A stretch of 64,000 nt of DNA, taken from Flavonifractor sp. An100. GTDB lineage: Bacteria > Bacillota > Clostridia > Oscillospirales > Oscillospiraceae. The translations under genes were made by a program, and so were the position numbers. Below, in pieces: positions 24,865 to 35,412 of the stretch; position 1 is the first letter of the stretch; every line of letters starts with the position of its first letter. The notes under the pieces were generated by a model that saw only the letters and a list, made by a program, of their open reading frames with translations, was not told where the DNA came from and did no database searches. The stretch spans positions 22,605 to 86,604 of the forward strand of contig NZ_NFMA01000014.1 of the NCBI RefSeq assembly GCF_002161175.1. Direction: 5' to 3'.

Positions 24865-26622
24865 ATGAGCGAACAAAAGCAAACCAGCAAGCACGGCAAG
24901 CGGGAGTCCTCCGTCCGGCAGGGGGGCTCCCTGGGACAGTATTGGCAGCGTTATCGGGCCTGGGTAGCCGGTATGACCCGGGGACAGCGGATCCGCTACC
25001 GGATTCTCCAAGTAGCGACGGTGATTGCCATTTTAATTATCGCAGTGTTTCTGGGCCTGAGGGCCTGGATTCGCCTGCCCTCTGTGCCCAATCTTCCCAC
25101 CGAGGGGGAGGGGACCGTGGTAGAGGGGGAGGACGGAGTGACCTTTGACGGGGCCCAACTCCCCAATGTGGCCAAGAGTGGCCGTAAAGACGGTTTTTAT
25201 ACCTTCCTGGTGGCAGGCCGGGACGTGGCCAGCGGGTCTACGGATACCATCCTGCTGTTCACCTTTGACACCCAAAACAAGGTGCTCAAGGCTCTGAGCA
25301 TCCCCCGGGACACCATGATCAATACCAGTGCCACCAGCAAGCGAATCAATTCAGTGTATGCCCGGAACCGGGGCTCCTCCGATCTGCCGGAAGCGGAGCG
25401 AGTGAACCGGGGTATGACAGCCCTGAAGCAGGAGGTCAGCAAGATCACCGGTGTTTATCCGGATTTCTATGTCTTCCTGGAGTGGGATGCCGTGGGTGAG
25501 TTGGTGGAGGCCCTGGGCGGCGTGTACTTTGACGTTCCCTTTGACATGGACTATGACGACCCCTACCAGGATCTGCACATCCACCAAAAAGCGGGCTATC
25601 GCAAGCTGAATGGGGATGACGCCATGCAGGTGGTGCGCTGGCGGAAGAACAATACAGGCAGCTCCGGCGGCGATGTGGCCCGCATCAAGGTGCAGCAGGC
25701 ATTTTTGTCTGCGGTACTGGACCAGTGTCTCCAGCCCTCCACGCTGCTCAAAGCCCCCTCTCTGGCCCAGATCTTCCTGGACAATGTGGAGACCGATCTG
25801 TCCATCGGCAATATTTTGGCCTTTGCCCAGTTGGCGGTTGGCATGGATCCAGAAAATGATGTTTCCTTTACCACCATGCCCTATGCCAATGCCTGGTATA
25901 ACGGGGCCTCTATGGTGACGGCGGTGGAGGATGAACTGCTGGTCATCCTCAATGATGGAATTAACCCCTATCTGGATCAGATTCAATCCAGTGATCTACA
26001 GCTGATGTATAAAAAGAGCGACGGCAGCTACGGTGTGACCAACGCCACCCTGGCGGATCCCAAGATGGGACGGGTGTCCAGCAGCAGTTCCGGCTCGTCC
26101 TCCCAGAAGGAGGACGAGGAAGCCGGCCAGCTTCCAGACAGCTCCCAAAGCGGTGATACCTCTCAGCTACCCGATGGCTCTCAGAGCAGCAGCGGTCAGA
26201 ATCCTGACGGTTCCCAGGGCGGCAGCAGCAGTCAGAACCCGGACGGTTCCCAGGGCGGCAGCGGCGGTCAGACGCCCGACGGCTCTCAGAGCGGCAGCGG
26301 CAGCCAGACACCCGATGGCTCGCAAAGTGGCAGCGGCAGCCAGACACCCGATGGCTCGCAAAGTGGCAGCAGCTCCCAGGGTGGAGCGAGCAGCCAGGGC
26401 GGCAGCGGTGCTTCCGGTGGGGATTCTTCTCAGTCTTCCAGTTCTGCCCAGGGTGATGATGATCTGGAGTTTGGCCAGCCCAAGGAGGAGACGCAGGCGG
26501 AGACTGACCCCTTCAGTCTTCTGGACCCGGATAAGGTGCTGCCCGACCCCAATGCACCTCAGGACCAGTGGGGACTAAACTCGGTGGCTTATGTCCCGTC
26601 AGAGACAGACTATGCAGCATAA
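24865..26622 (+). CDS. LytR-CpsA-Psr (LCP) family cell-wall polymer ligase
   Basis: 585 residues: a basic cytoplasmic tail, one membrane helix (about 45-67) and the LCP catalytic domain (about 105-300). Family residues include SGSTDTILLFTFD, the Arg of SIPRDT, RINSVYARN and VVRWRKNN. A long low-complexity tail (about 390-535) is built of Ser/Gln/Gly/Asp with 12-residue repeats. LCP enzymes transfer teichoic acid-like or capsular polymers from lipid carriers to peptidoglycan. ATG 24865 has AGAGGA 9 nt upstream and is preferred over the overlapping ATG 24856. It lies between yqeK and rsfS. Confidence 0.92.
   Translation: MSEQKQTSKHGKRESSVRQGGSLGQYWQRYRAWVAGMTRGQRIRYRILQVATVIAILIIAVFLGLRAWIRLPSVPNLPTEGEGTVVEGEDGVTFDGAQLPNVAKSGRKDGFYTFLVAGRDVASGSTDTILLFTFDTQNKVLKALSIPRDTMINTSATSKRINSVYARNRGSSDLPEAERVNRGMTALKQEVSKITGVYPDFYVFLEWDAVGELVEALGGVYFDVPFDMDYDDPYQDLHIHQKAGYRKLNGDDAMQVVRWRKNNTGSSGGDVARIKVQQAFLSAVLDQCLQPSTLLKAPSLAQIFLDNVETDLSIGNILAFAQLAVGMDPENDVSFTTMPYANAWYNGASMVTAVEDELLVILNDGINPYLDQIQSSDLQLMYKKSDGSYGVTNATLADPKMGRVSSSSSGSSSQKEDEEAGQLPDSSQSGDTSQLPDGSQSSSGQNPDGSQGGSSSQNPDGSQGGSGGQTPDGSQSGSGSQTPDGSQSGSGSQTPDGSQSGSSSQGGASSQGGSGASGGDSSQSSSSAQGDDDLEFGQPKEETQAETDPFSLLDPDKVLPDPNAPQDQWGLNSVAYVPSETDYAA
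26197..26376 (+). repeat. Five tandem 36-bp repeats inside the LCP gene
   Basis: Units begin at 26197, 26233, 26269, 26305 and 26341, each starting CAGA. Each encodes 12 residues of the form Q-N/T-P-D-G-S-Q-G/S-G-S-x-x. Units 4 and 5 are identical over their first 30 bp, suggesting recent copying. Confidence 0.9.
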
Positions 26623-26654
26623 GCCTGTGAGCGGCGACGAAAGGAGAATGACGA

Positions 26655-27014
26655 TTGACTTCCTATGAGATGGCGATTCTTCTGGCCAAGGCGCTGGACA
26701 GCAAAAAGGGCCAGGATATCAAGGTGCTGAAGACGGAGGAGCTGACCACACTGGCAGATTACTTTGTGATTTGCACCGCTACCTCCAACACGCAGATTAA
26801 GGCCATGTCGGACGCCTGCGAGGAGGAAATGGAAAAGAATGGGGAACAGGCCCACCACATCGAAGGACATCGGGGAGGCACCTGGCTGCTGATGGACTTT
26901 TCCAGCGTGGTCGTCCATGTATTTACGGATGAGGCGCGGAAATTCTATGATTTGGAGCGGCTTTGGGGAGATGCCCAGGCCGTGGATCTGGGCGAGGTTC
27001 TCAAACCCAACTAA
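26655..27014 (+). CDS. rsfS: Ribosomal silencing factor RsfS
   Basis: 119 residues of the Iojap/RsfS family. Diagnostic stretches are DIKVLKTEELTTLADYFVICT (split here as DIKVLKTEE and LADYFVICT), GGTWLLMDFSSVVVHVF and FYDLERLWGDA. RsfS binds L14 on the large subunit and blocks subunit joining in starvation. The start is TTG 26655 with AAGGAG 8 nt upstream. It ends the yhbY-nadD-yqeK-rsfS block and is followed by a terminator. Confidence 0.95.
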   Translation: MTSYEMAILLAKALDSKKGQDIKVLKTEELTTLADYFVICTATSNTQIKAMSDACEEEMEKNGEQAHHIEGHRGGTWLLMDFSSVVVHVFTDEARKFYDLERLWGDAQAVDLGEVLKPN

Positions 27015-27027
27015 AGAGAAGAAAAAG

Positions 27028-27065
27028 AACGACCGCGATCCACTGATCGCGGCCGTTGCTTTTTT
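27028..27065 (+). terminator. Rho-independent terminator after rsfS
   Basis: 8-bp stem 27033-27040/27045-27052 (loop CACT), extended by 4 bp beyond one mismatch, then GCTTTTTTATT. The convergent lipid kinase gene ends just beyond. Confidence 0.88.
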
Positions 27066-27066
27066 A

Positions 27067-27960
27067 TTATTTTCCCCTCAGAATCACCAGAGCGTTAGGA
27101 CAGTTGACCACTTCGTTGACTGGGTCGTCTCCACCATACTCTCCGTCAATGGTCCATGGGATAGGCTTATCACAGGTGAAGACCAGATGGGAGGCCTGAA
27201 AGTGGACGCGCGCCCCGGCGCTGGAGGGGTTGGGCCCCAGAAGGGTCTGGAAGCCGTTGGCCAGATCGGCCACACTCACAGGCTTTTTGATCAAATCCAC
27301 CTCAAACAGCCCGTCGTCCAGCACCACATGCTCACTTTTGGGAATGCGGATGCCCCCTATGGAGTAGGCGTTGCTTACCATACCGAAGAAAAAGTCGTCC
27401 TCCAGCACATTGCCGTCGTACTCCACCTTCAGGTGGTAGGGGGTGATGGTGGGGAGGGAGGCGATCCCTTCAATTACATAGGCCAGATGACCAAAGGTGT
27501 TTTTCATGTCCTGCGGGGTTTCGTAGGCCACCTGGGTGAAAGCGCCGAAGGCGGCCACATAGACAAAGGGTTTCCCATTGAGCTTGCCAATATCACTGGC
27601 GCGGGGGACCCCCTTACCCGCGGCAATGGCAGCGGCCTGGATGGGAACCCGGGGCAGATCCAGGGTGGTGGCGCAGTCATTGGTGGAGCCGAAGGGGATA
27701 TAGCCCAGCAGAGGGGGATGCTCCAGATCCATCAGACCGGTAACCGTCTCGCTGAGGGTGCCGTCCCCTCCCGCGCAGACGACCCGGTCAAACTGGGGGC
27801 TAAGCTCCCGGGCTGCCCGGGTGGCGTCTCCCATCCCCTGGGTAGGGTAGGTGGTGACCAGCCAACCCTCTTTGGTAAACACATTCAGCACAGGTGAGAG
27901 CCCTTGAGCCACAGCTCCTTTCCCGGCAGTTGGATTGTAGATGAACAGCAGTCGCTTCAA
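27067..27960 (-). CDS. Diacylglycerol/lipid kinase family protein (DgkB/YegS type)
   Basis: 297 residues with the DAG-kinase catalytic domain: IYNPTAGKG at the N-terminus, the nucleotide-binding CAGGDGTLSE at about 63-72 and GSTNDCATTLD near 96. The C-terminal beta-sandwich ends in the typical TIDGEYGG segment. These soluble enzymes phosphorylate diacylglycerol or related lipids and recycle DAG released in envelope polymer synthesis. It starts at TTG (27958-27960) with AAGGAGG 7 nt upstream. It is a single gene with its own promoter. Confidence 0.9.
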   Translation of the reverse strand: MKRLLFIYNPTAGKGAVAQGLSPVLNVFTKEGWLVTTYPTQGMGDATRAARELSPQFDRVVCAGGDGTLSETVTGLMDLEHPPLLGYIPFGSTNDCATTLDLPRVPIQAAAIAAGKGVPRASDIGKLNGKPFVYVAAFGAFTQVAYETPQDMKNTFGHLAYVIEGIASLPTITPYHLKVEYDGNVLEDDFFFGMVSNAYSIGGIRIPKSEHVVLDDGLFEVDLIKKPVSVADLANGFQTLLGPNPSSAGARVHFQASHLVFTCDKPIPWTIDGEYGGDDPVNEVVNCPNALVILRGK

Positions 27961-28011
27961 GACAGTTCCTCCTTGGGGTAATACAGGTAAAAATCCATTC
28001 CAGTAGACATT

Positions 28012-28039
28012 ATTATAGAAAGTTGCAAAGAAAAATCAA
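28012..28039 (-). promoter_or_regulatory. Sigma-A promoter of the lipid kinase gene
   Basis: Minus strand TTGATT (28034-28039), a 16-nt spacer and TATAAT (28012-28017), about 50 nt before the TTG start. Confidence 0.7.
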
Positions 28040-28108
28040 GGTATGTGGACAAAAATTTAACCTTTCTTAATTCCAAAGCGGAGAATTGAGAGGGAAAAAG
28101 CGTAGGGG

Positions 28109-28137
28109 TTGCACAGCGGAGAAAAAACGAGTAAAAT
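28109..28137 (+). promoter_or_regulatory. Sigma-A promoter of azlCD
   Basis: TTGCAC at 28109-28114, 17 nt, TAAAAT at 28132-28137. The first gene begins 36 nt later. Confidence 0.65.
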
Positions 28138-28173
28138 GTGGAAGCAAACTGCTTACAATGAGGTGTGAGAGAA

Positions 28174-28908
28174 ATGGATCGGAAAACCTTGGCCGCGGCC
28201 TTCCCGGTGACCGTACCGGTGCTGATGGGATACCTGGCCATCGGCATGGCCTTTGGCCTGATGCTCCAGTCGGCAGGATATGGTGTGGTGTGGGCCCTGT
28301 TGATGAGTCTGACCATCTATGCCGGCTCGGGACAATATTTGGGTGTATCCCTGTTGGCCACGGGGGCATCCCTGCCCCAGGTTGCCTTTTTAACGTTAAT
28401 GGTGAATTTCCGCCATCTGGTCTATGGACTGTCCATGCTGGAGAAATTCCGAGGAATGGGGCCGCAGAAGCTATATATGATGTTTTCCCTTACCGATGAG
28501 ACCTATGCCCTGCTCAGCGCCGCCAAACCGCCCCAGGGCGTGGATGAGCACCGGTACTATCTGGCCATCGCCATGCTGGACCATAGCTATTGGATTTTAG
28601 GCTCTGTTTTAGGCTCTTTGGCTGGAGCTGCCCTGGGCTTTGACACCACAGGGGTGGACTTTGCCATGACTGCGTTGTTCCTGGTGATCGCAGTGGGCCA
28701 GTGGCGTGCGGCGGGCAGTCATCTCCCGGCTCTGTTGGGCGGTGGAGCCACGCTGATCAGCTTGCTGCTGGTGGGGGCGGAAGAAATGCTCCTGCCCGCG
28801 CTGGGTATGATCGTGCTGGCCCTGGTGCTGCTGCGGCCTCGTCTGACGCAGCAGGAGGTGCCGAGCAAGGGGCAGAAGGAGAACGGGGAGGCGAGCACAT
28901 GCAGCTGA
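28174..28908 (+). CDS. azlC: AzlC family branched-chain amino acid exporter subunit
   Basis: 244 residues with about eight hydrophobic segments. The family signature is clear: FPVTVPVLMGYLAIGMAFG, SLTIYAGSGQYLGVSLL and MVNFRHLVYGLSM. AzlC with the small partner AzlD exports branched-chain amino acids in Bacillus and related bacteria. ATG 28174 has GAGGTG about 8 nt upstream; GTG 28165 lies inside that site. The Gln/Glu-rich tail overlaps azlD by 10 nt. Confidence 0.93.
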   Translation: MDRKTLAAAFPVTVPVLMGYLAIGMAFGLMLQSAGYGVVWALLMSLTIYAGSGQYLGVSLLATGASLPQVAFLTLMVNFRHLVYGLSMLEKFRGMGPQKLYMMFSLTDETYALLSAAKPPQGVDEHRYYLAIAMLDHSYWILGSVLGSLAGAALGFDTTGVDFAMTALFLVIAVGQWRAAGSHLPALLGGGATLISLLLVGAEEMLLPALGMIVLALVLLRPRLTQQEVPSKGQKENGEASTCS

Positions 28909-29231
28909 CAACTGGACAGGCCATCGCCTCCATCGCTGTGATGGCGCTGGTCACCTTTTTGACCCGGGCGCTGCCCTTTGTCCTCTTTGACCGGGGGGAG
29001 CATCCACCGAAGGTAGTGATGTATCTGGGGCAAGTCCTACCCCCTGCCATCATTGCCATGCTGATCGTCTATTGCCTGAAGGGAGTATCCTTTGCCACCC
29101 CGGCCGGGTGGGCGCCCTCTCTGCTGGCGGGCGGAACAGCGGTGTTGCTCCATCTGTGGAAGGGGAATGACCTGCTGTCCATTTTTGGGGCCACTGTGCT
29201 GTATATGGTGTTGGTCCAGGCAGTGTTTTAA
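28899..29231 (+). CDS. azlD: AzlD family transporter subunit
   Basis: 110 residues with four hydrophobic segments and the family motif LTRALPFVLFDR near the first helix, then VMYLGQVLPPAIIAMLIVYCLK. It is the small subunit of the AzlCD exporter. The start lies inside azlC, with GGGGAGG upstream, consistent with translational coupling. The pheA gene follows by 33 nt. Confidence 0.9.
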   Translation: MQLTTGQAIASIAVMALVTFLTRALPFVLFDRGEHPPKVVMYLGQVLPPAIIAMLIVYCLKGVSFATPAGWAPSLLAGGTAVLLHLWKGNDLLSIFGATVLYMVLVQAVF

Positions 29232-29264
29232 AGACAACGCAAGAAAAGTTTGGAGAAATCAACG

Positions 29265-30248
29265 ATGACACAAGTAACTGCGCCGCTGCAACAGCGGCTG
29301 ACAACCTTAGATCAGGAATTGGAGATGCTGCTCCGCCGCCGTTTAGAGCTGGAAGCGGGGCCTGGAACAGAGAGCACGGGCTATGAGCGGTGCAAAGCGG
29401 CCATGGCGGCGGCACGGCCCCCGGTGGAGAATCCCCGGGTGGTCTATCAGGGAGTGGCCGGGGCGTACAGCGAGATGGCGGCCTTGGCCTTTTTCGGAAC
29501 GCAGGCCCAATGCCGAGGGATGGAGCGCTTTGAGGATGCCTTTGAGGCGGTGAGTAAGGGAGAGGCGGACTATGCCGTCCTGCCCATTGAAAACAGCTCC
29601 ACCGGTGCTATTCGCCAGGTCTACGAGCTGATGAGCCAATATGAGCAATACATCGTGGGTGAGGACACGGTCAAGGTAGAGCACTGCCTGATGGCGCCCA
29701 AGGGGGCTACCCTGGATACCATCACCCATGTCTATTCCCATGAGCAGGGATTGTTCCAAAGCGACCGCTTCCTGGCCCAGCACCCCAACTGGAAGCAGAT
29801 GCCCTTTGGGGATACAGCGGGCAGTGCCCAGTATGTGGCCCAGACTGGGGATATTACCAAGGCGGCCATTTGCTCGGAGCGGGCGGCAGAGCTGTATGGC
29901 CTGGAGATTTTGTACCGGGGAACCAACCATAACAGCAACAATACCACCCGCTTTGTGGTGGTCTCCCCGGTGATGGAGCTGCGGCCCCAGGCGGATAAAA
30001 TTGCCGTGGTACTGTCCGTCCCCCACCGGGTGGGCAGCCTGCAGCGTATTTTGACCATATTCCTGCTCCATGGACTGAATTTGATGAAGATTGAATCCCG
30101 ACCCATGCCGGGAAAAAGCTGGGAATATCTGTTTTTCCTGGAATTTAGCGGAAGTCTGACAGGAGCGGGGATGGATGCAGCCCTTCAGGAGTTGTCTCAG
30201 GCGACCTCTTATTTGCGGGTACTGGGTAACTATAAAAACAGCATTTAA
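29265..30248 (+). CDS. pheA: Prephenate dehydratase with ACT domain
   Basis: 327 residues. The prephenate dehydratase core is about 58-240: VVYQGVAGAYSEMAAL, the ENSSTGAIRQVYELM motif, EHCLMAPKGA and the catalytic-site NNTTRFVVVSP. A C-terminal ACT domain (about 250-325) contains the allosteric ESRP motif for phenylalanine. The enzyme turns prephenate into phenylpyruvate. The first 50 residues contain LDQELEMLLRRRLEL, which looks like only the first helix of an AroQ chorismate mutase, with the rest lost. ATG 29265 is preferred because GGAG lies 8-9 nt upstream. Confidence 0.92.
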   Translation: MTQVTAPLQQRLTTLDQELEMLLRRRLELEAGPGTESTGYERCKAAMAAARPPVENPRVVYQGVAGAYSEMAALAFFGTQAQCRGMERFEDAFEAVSKGEADYAVLPIENSSTGAIRQVYELMSQYEQYIVGEDTVKVEHCLMAPKGATLDTITHVYSHEQGLFQSDRFLAQHPNWKQMPFGDTAGSAQYVAQTGDITKAAICSERAAELYGLEILYRGTNHNSNNTTRFVVVSPVMELRPQADKIAVVLSVPHRVGSLQRILTIFLLHGLNLMKIESRPMPGKSWEYLFFLEFSGSLTGAGMDAALQELSQATSYLRVLGNYKNSI

Positions 30249-30321
30249 CCCCTAAGTGAAGCATGAGGATAGAAGAACGGATGCTCTGCCAAACTCTTTG
30301 ACCCGAAAAGGGGGAAGTGAC

Positions 30322-31056
30322 ATGGCAAAAAATGTACTCATCACCGGCGCGTCCCGGGGAATCGGGGCCGCCGCAGCCCGGCGCTTTGGAGCGGCGGGCT
30401 GGAACGTAGCCCTGAACTATTGCCGCAGCCGCGCGCAGGCCCTGGCGCTGGCGGCGGAGCTGTCTGCCAGCGGAGTGGAGGCGGTGGCACTGGAAGGGGA
30501 CGTGTCAGACCCGGACCAGGCCGCTGCACTGGTGGCGGCAGCGGAGGCGTTGGGGCCTCTGGATGCATTGGTGTGCTGTGCCGGGGTTGCTCTGCCCCAG
30601 CAGCTGCTCACCGATACCACTAACGAACAGTGGCGCAAGGTCATCGGTGTGGATCTGGACGGGGTATTCTATACGGTTCGGGCCGCCTGCCCTGGGTTTG
30701 TGCGCCGGCAGGGTGGGGCCATTGTTACGGTCTCCTCCATGTGGGGGGAGACCGGAGGGTCCTGCGAGGTGGCCTATTCTGCTGCAAAGGCAGGGGTGGA
30801 GGGCCTGACCCGGGCGCTGGCCAAGGAGTTGGGGCCCTCTCACATCCGGGTCAACTGCGTGGCGCCTGGGGTAATCAATACAGAAATGAATGCCCATTTA
30901 ACGGCCGAAGACCTGGGCACGTTAGGGGAGGAGACTCCCCTGGGCCGCATTGGGACGCCGGAAGAGGTGGCGGAGGCCATTTTCTTTTTGGCGGACAATA
31001 ACAGCTCCTTTATCACCGGACAGATCCTACGGGTGGATGGCGGAATGGTGATTTGA
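30322..31056 (+). CDS. SDR-family oxidoreductase, FabG-like
   Basis: 244 residues of the classical short-chain dehydrogenase type. The N-terminal NAD(P)-binding motif TGASRGIG (about 8-15) is followed by the CAGVA strand. The catalytic Ser lies in TVSSMWGETGG and the Tyr/Lys pair in AYSAAKAG, with APGVINTEM and the FITGQILRVDGGMV ending typical of FabG. It could act in fatty acid synthesis, but it is isolated from fab genes, so a different ketone/alcohol substrate is equally possible. ATG 30322 follows a GGGGGAAG site. Confidence 0.88.
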   Translation: MAKNVLITGASRGIGAAAARRFGAAGWNVALNYCRSRAQALALAAELSASGVEAVALEGDVSDPDQAAALVAAAEALGPLDALVCCAGVALPQQLLTDTTNEQWRKVIGVDLDGVFYTVRAACPGFVRRQGGAIVTVSSMWGETGGSCEVAYSAAKAGVEGLTRALAKELGPSHIRVNCVAPGVINTEMNAHLTAEDLGTLGEETPLGRIGTPEEVAEAIFFLADNNSSFITGQILRVDGGMVI

Positions 31057-31069
31057 TGGCAGGATCCGA

Positions 31070-31098
31070 TTGCGTAAGCCGGGATTTCCTGGTATAAT
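31070..31098 (+). promoter_or_regulatory. Sigma-A promoter before the glycosidase-like gene
   Basis: TTGCGT at 31070-31075, 17 nt, TATAAT at 31093-31098, about 80 nt before the ATG. Confidence 0.7.
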
Positions 31099-31180
31099 AG
31101 GCGTCAAAAGGTATCCAAATGGTTATTATGCGGAATAATATTCCGAATGGTTATGGCACGCAGCAGAAAGGAGGACTGCC

Positions 31181-32260
31181 ATGGGCCGATTTCGTGGGGG
31201 ATACAGCAGCTACCGGGGCCGGAGAACCGTTACCGATATCCTGAAATGGATCGCCATTGTTTTGGGGGTGTTGGTGGTCCTGTTGGTAGGTGTGCTGGTG
31301 TTCGGGCAGGATTATTTGGTTTTTACAGATAATGGTCTGCAATGGCGCACACCTCTGGCGTCGGGAGAGCAGAAAGAACAGACACAGGAACAGCAAGATG
31401 TCAATGTGGTGATTCAGCCGCCGGCCGGAAGTCAGGATACCCAGGAGGAGCCGCCTGCGGGCAGCCAGACTTCGCAGGAAATGAAGGCCCAGGAGCTGCC
31501 GGTATCCGCTGTGGTGGACGGTACAGCCCAGGGACTGCTGGAGCAGGCGGGTGCCAACGCTTTGATTTTGGAAATGAAGGACAGCCAGGGACAGCTGGGC
31601 TGGTCCTCCCAGCTGCCGTTAGCGGTTCAGGATGGAGTAACCAGCTCTCAGGCTGGAGTCAATGAGGCGCTCCAGACCTGGAACCAGGGTGAGATCTATA
31701 CCATTGCCAAGGTGTGCTGTTTCCGGGATAATACCATGCCCTATCAGCATAACAGCATGGCCCTGCGGGCCAACTACGGGAATTGGCGGGACGAACAAAA
31801 GCTGCGGTGGATGAACCCGGACAGCCAGGAGGCCGTGGACTATTTGGCTGGGCTGTGCGGAGAGTTGGCCCAGCTTGGATTTGATGAACTTGTACTGGAG
31901 TGTCCGGCATTCCCAACCCAAGGGAATTTGGAGGCCATTCAAACTGATGGCAGCTACGCCTCCGGTGCCTTTGCCACAGCAGTGGAGCACTTTTTAGCCC
32001 AGGTAGAGCAAGCGGTGGAGCCCTATGGGACGGTACTGTCTCTCCAGGTTACTCGGGATCAGGTGGAGCAGCAGGGGGCGGTCAGTGGTTTGACAGGGGC
32101 GGTCCTGGAGCAGTATGCCCAGCGCGTCTGGGTGGAGGAGAACGCAGTTTCCCAGTTGTTGGAGTCCGGGGAAGATGCATCGGCTCGGTTACAAATTGTG
32201 CAGTTACAGACAAATGATCAGGGAACGTGGAACGCCCTTGGGCTGTTACCTGGGACATAA
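31181..32260 (+). CDS. Membrane-anchored glycoside hydrolase-like protein (DUF4015 type)
   Basis: 359 residues: an N-terminal membrane anchor (about 21-43), a Gln/Pro/Ser linker (about 60-110) and a C-terminal domain that looks like a shortened DUF4015 TIM barrel. Supporting stretches are GANALILEMKD, IYTIAKVCCFRDN, LRWMNPDSQEAVDYLAGL and GFDELVLECPAFP. The last matches the family strand usually read as FDEIQFDYVRFP, with E/C where D/Y are usual. Related proteins are predicted cell-wall or polysaccharide hydrolases. The replaced acidic position makes catalysis uncertain. Confidence 0.65.
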   Translation: MGRFRGGYSSYRGRRTVTDILKWIAIVLGVLVVLLVGVLVFGQDYLVFTDNGLQWRTPLASGEQKEQTQEQQDVNVVIQPPAGSQDTQEEPPAGSQTSQEMKAQELPVSAVVDGTAQGLLEQAGANALILEMKDSQGQLGWSSQLPLAVQDGVTSSQAGVNEALQTWNQGEIYTIAKVCCFRDNTMPYQHNSMALRANYGNWRDEQKLRWMNPDSQEAVDYLAGLCGELAQLGFDELVLECPAFPTQGNLEAIQTDGSYASGAFATAVEHFLAQVEQAVEPYGTVLSLQVTRDQVEQQGAVSGLTGAVLEQYAQRVWVEENAVSQLLESGEDASARLQIVQLQTNDQGTWNALGLLPGT

Positions 32261-32557
32261 TGGAAGAGCCTACGAGCTTCGGATTGCAGAAAAATGCATT
32301 TCGAAGCTCGTGGTCTTTCATGGCAAAAAAATATAATAAAATGAAAATGAATCTCATTGTATAAAAGATGTGATAATGTCGAGAGGTGAGAGGCGAAAAA
32401 TGGAAGAAAATGAAAAATGAGGGTCAAGAGGACACAGTGTCCCAAAATAGAAAGAAAGTTCAACAAAATATCCCTTGCATTTCTGGGGATTATCACATAC
32501 AATAAATGCTATACAAGTTTTTGTGCACACTAGTTAGAGGCGAAGGTGGTGAGAACT
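32261..32557 (+). other. Intergenic leader region of the V-ATPase operon
   Basis: No gene is evident. An imperfect hairpin with a 10-bp outer stem (32272-32281/32302-32311) lacks a T run. A 5-3-5 inverted repeat AATGA-atc-TCATT lies at 32346-32358 and a perfect palindrome GGACAC-A-GTGTCC at 32430-32442. The promoter follows at 32475-32503. Confidence 0.6.
32475..32503 (+). promoter_or_regulatory. Sigma-A promoter of the V-ATPase operon
   Basis: TTGCAT at 32475-32480, 17 nt, TACAAT at 32498-32503, about 55 nt before the first structural gene. The palindrome at 32430-32442 sits about 30 nt upstream of the -35 box, where an activator or repressor could bind. Confidence 0.75.
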
Positions 32558-32871
32558 ATGGCAATGGAGGAAATCCAAAAGGTGACCCAAGTGGAAGCCG
32601 AGACCAAACAGCGCCGGGAGGCGGCTCAGGCGGAGAGTAAGCAAAAAATCCTGATCGCACAGCGGGCGGCCCAGAGGACTCTGGAAGAGGCGCGGGCAGA
32701 AGCGGAGGGAGAGGTCCGTCAGCAGATGGCCCAGGCGGAAGCTGAGGCAGCCCAGTCCGCCCAAAAGGTAATGGAGCAGGCCCGGCAAGCCTGTGAGACC
32801 ATGAAGCAGCAGGCCAGGCAGCGCCTGGACCAAGCGGCCGAATTGATCGTAGAAAAGGTAGTGAATCGCTG

Positions 32872-32872
<1 letters not shown>
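32558..32872 (+). CDS. ntpF: V-type ATPase peripheral stalk subunit G/H
   Basis: 104 residues, almost entirely one charged Ala/Gln/Glu coiled coil (about 5-100). This is typical of the small stalk subunit that pairs with subunit E to hold the catalytic head. ATG 32558 follows AAGGTGG; the upstream GTG 32546 lies inside that site. Its stop overlaps the next start (TGATG). First gene of a nine-gene operon in the same order as Enterococcus hirae ntpFIKECGABD. Confidence 0.82.
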
Positions 32873-35392
<2,520 letters not shown>

Positions 35393-35412
35393 AGCTGGGA
35401 AAGGACCGGCGT

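Noticed and set aside
26197..26376. CRISPR-like array
   Set aside because: The 36-bp repeats are directly adjacent without spacers and are in frame within the LCP coding sequence.
32272..32311. Rho-independent terminator after the glycosidase-like gene
   Set aside because: The stem is interrupted by a 20-nt loop and has no T run.
32346..32358. Fur-box-like AATGA-N3-TCATT
   Set aside because: Too short and degenerate compared with a Fur box, and there is no iron gene next to it.
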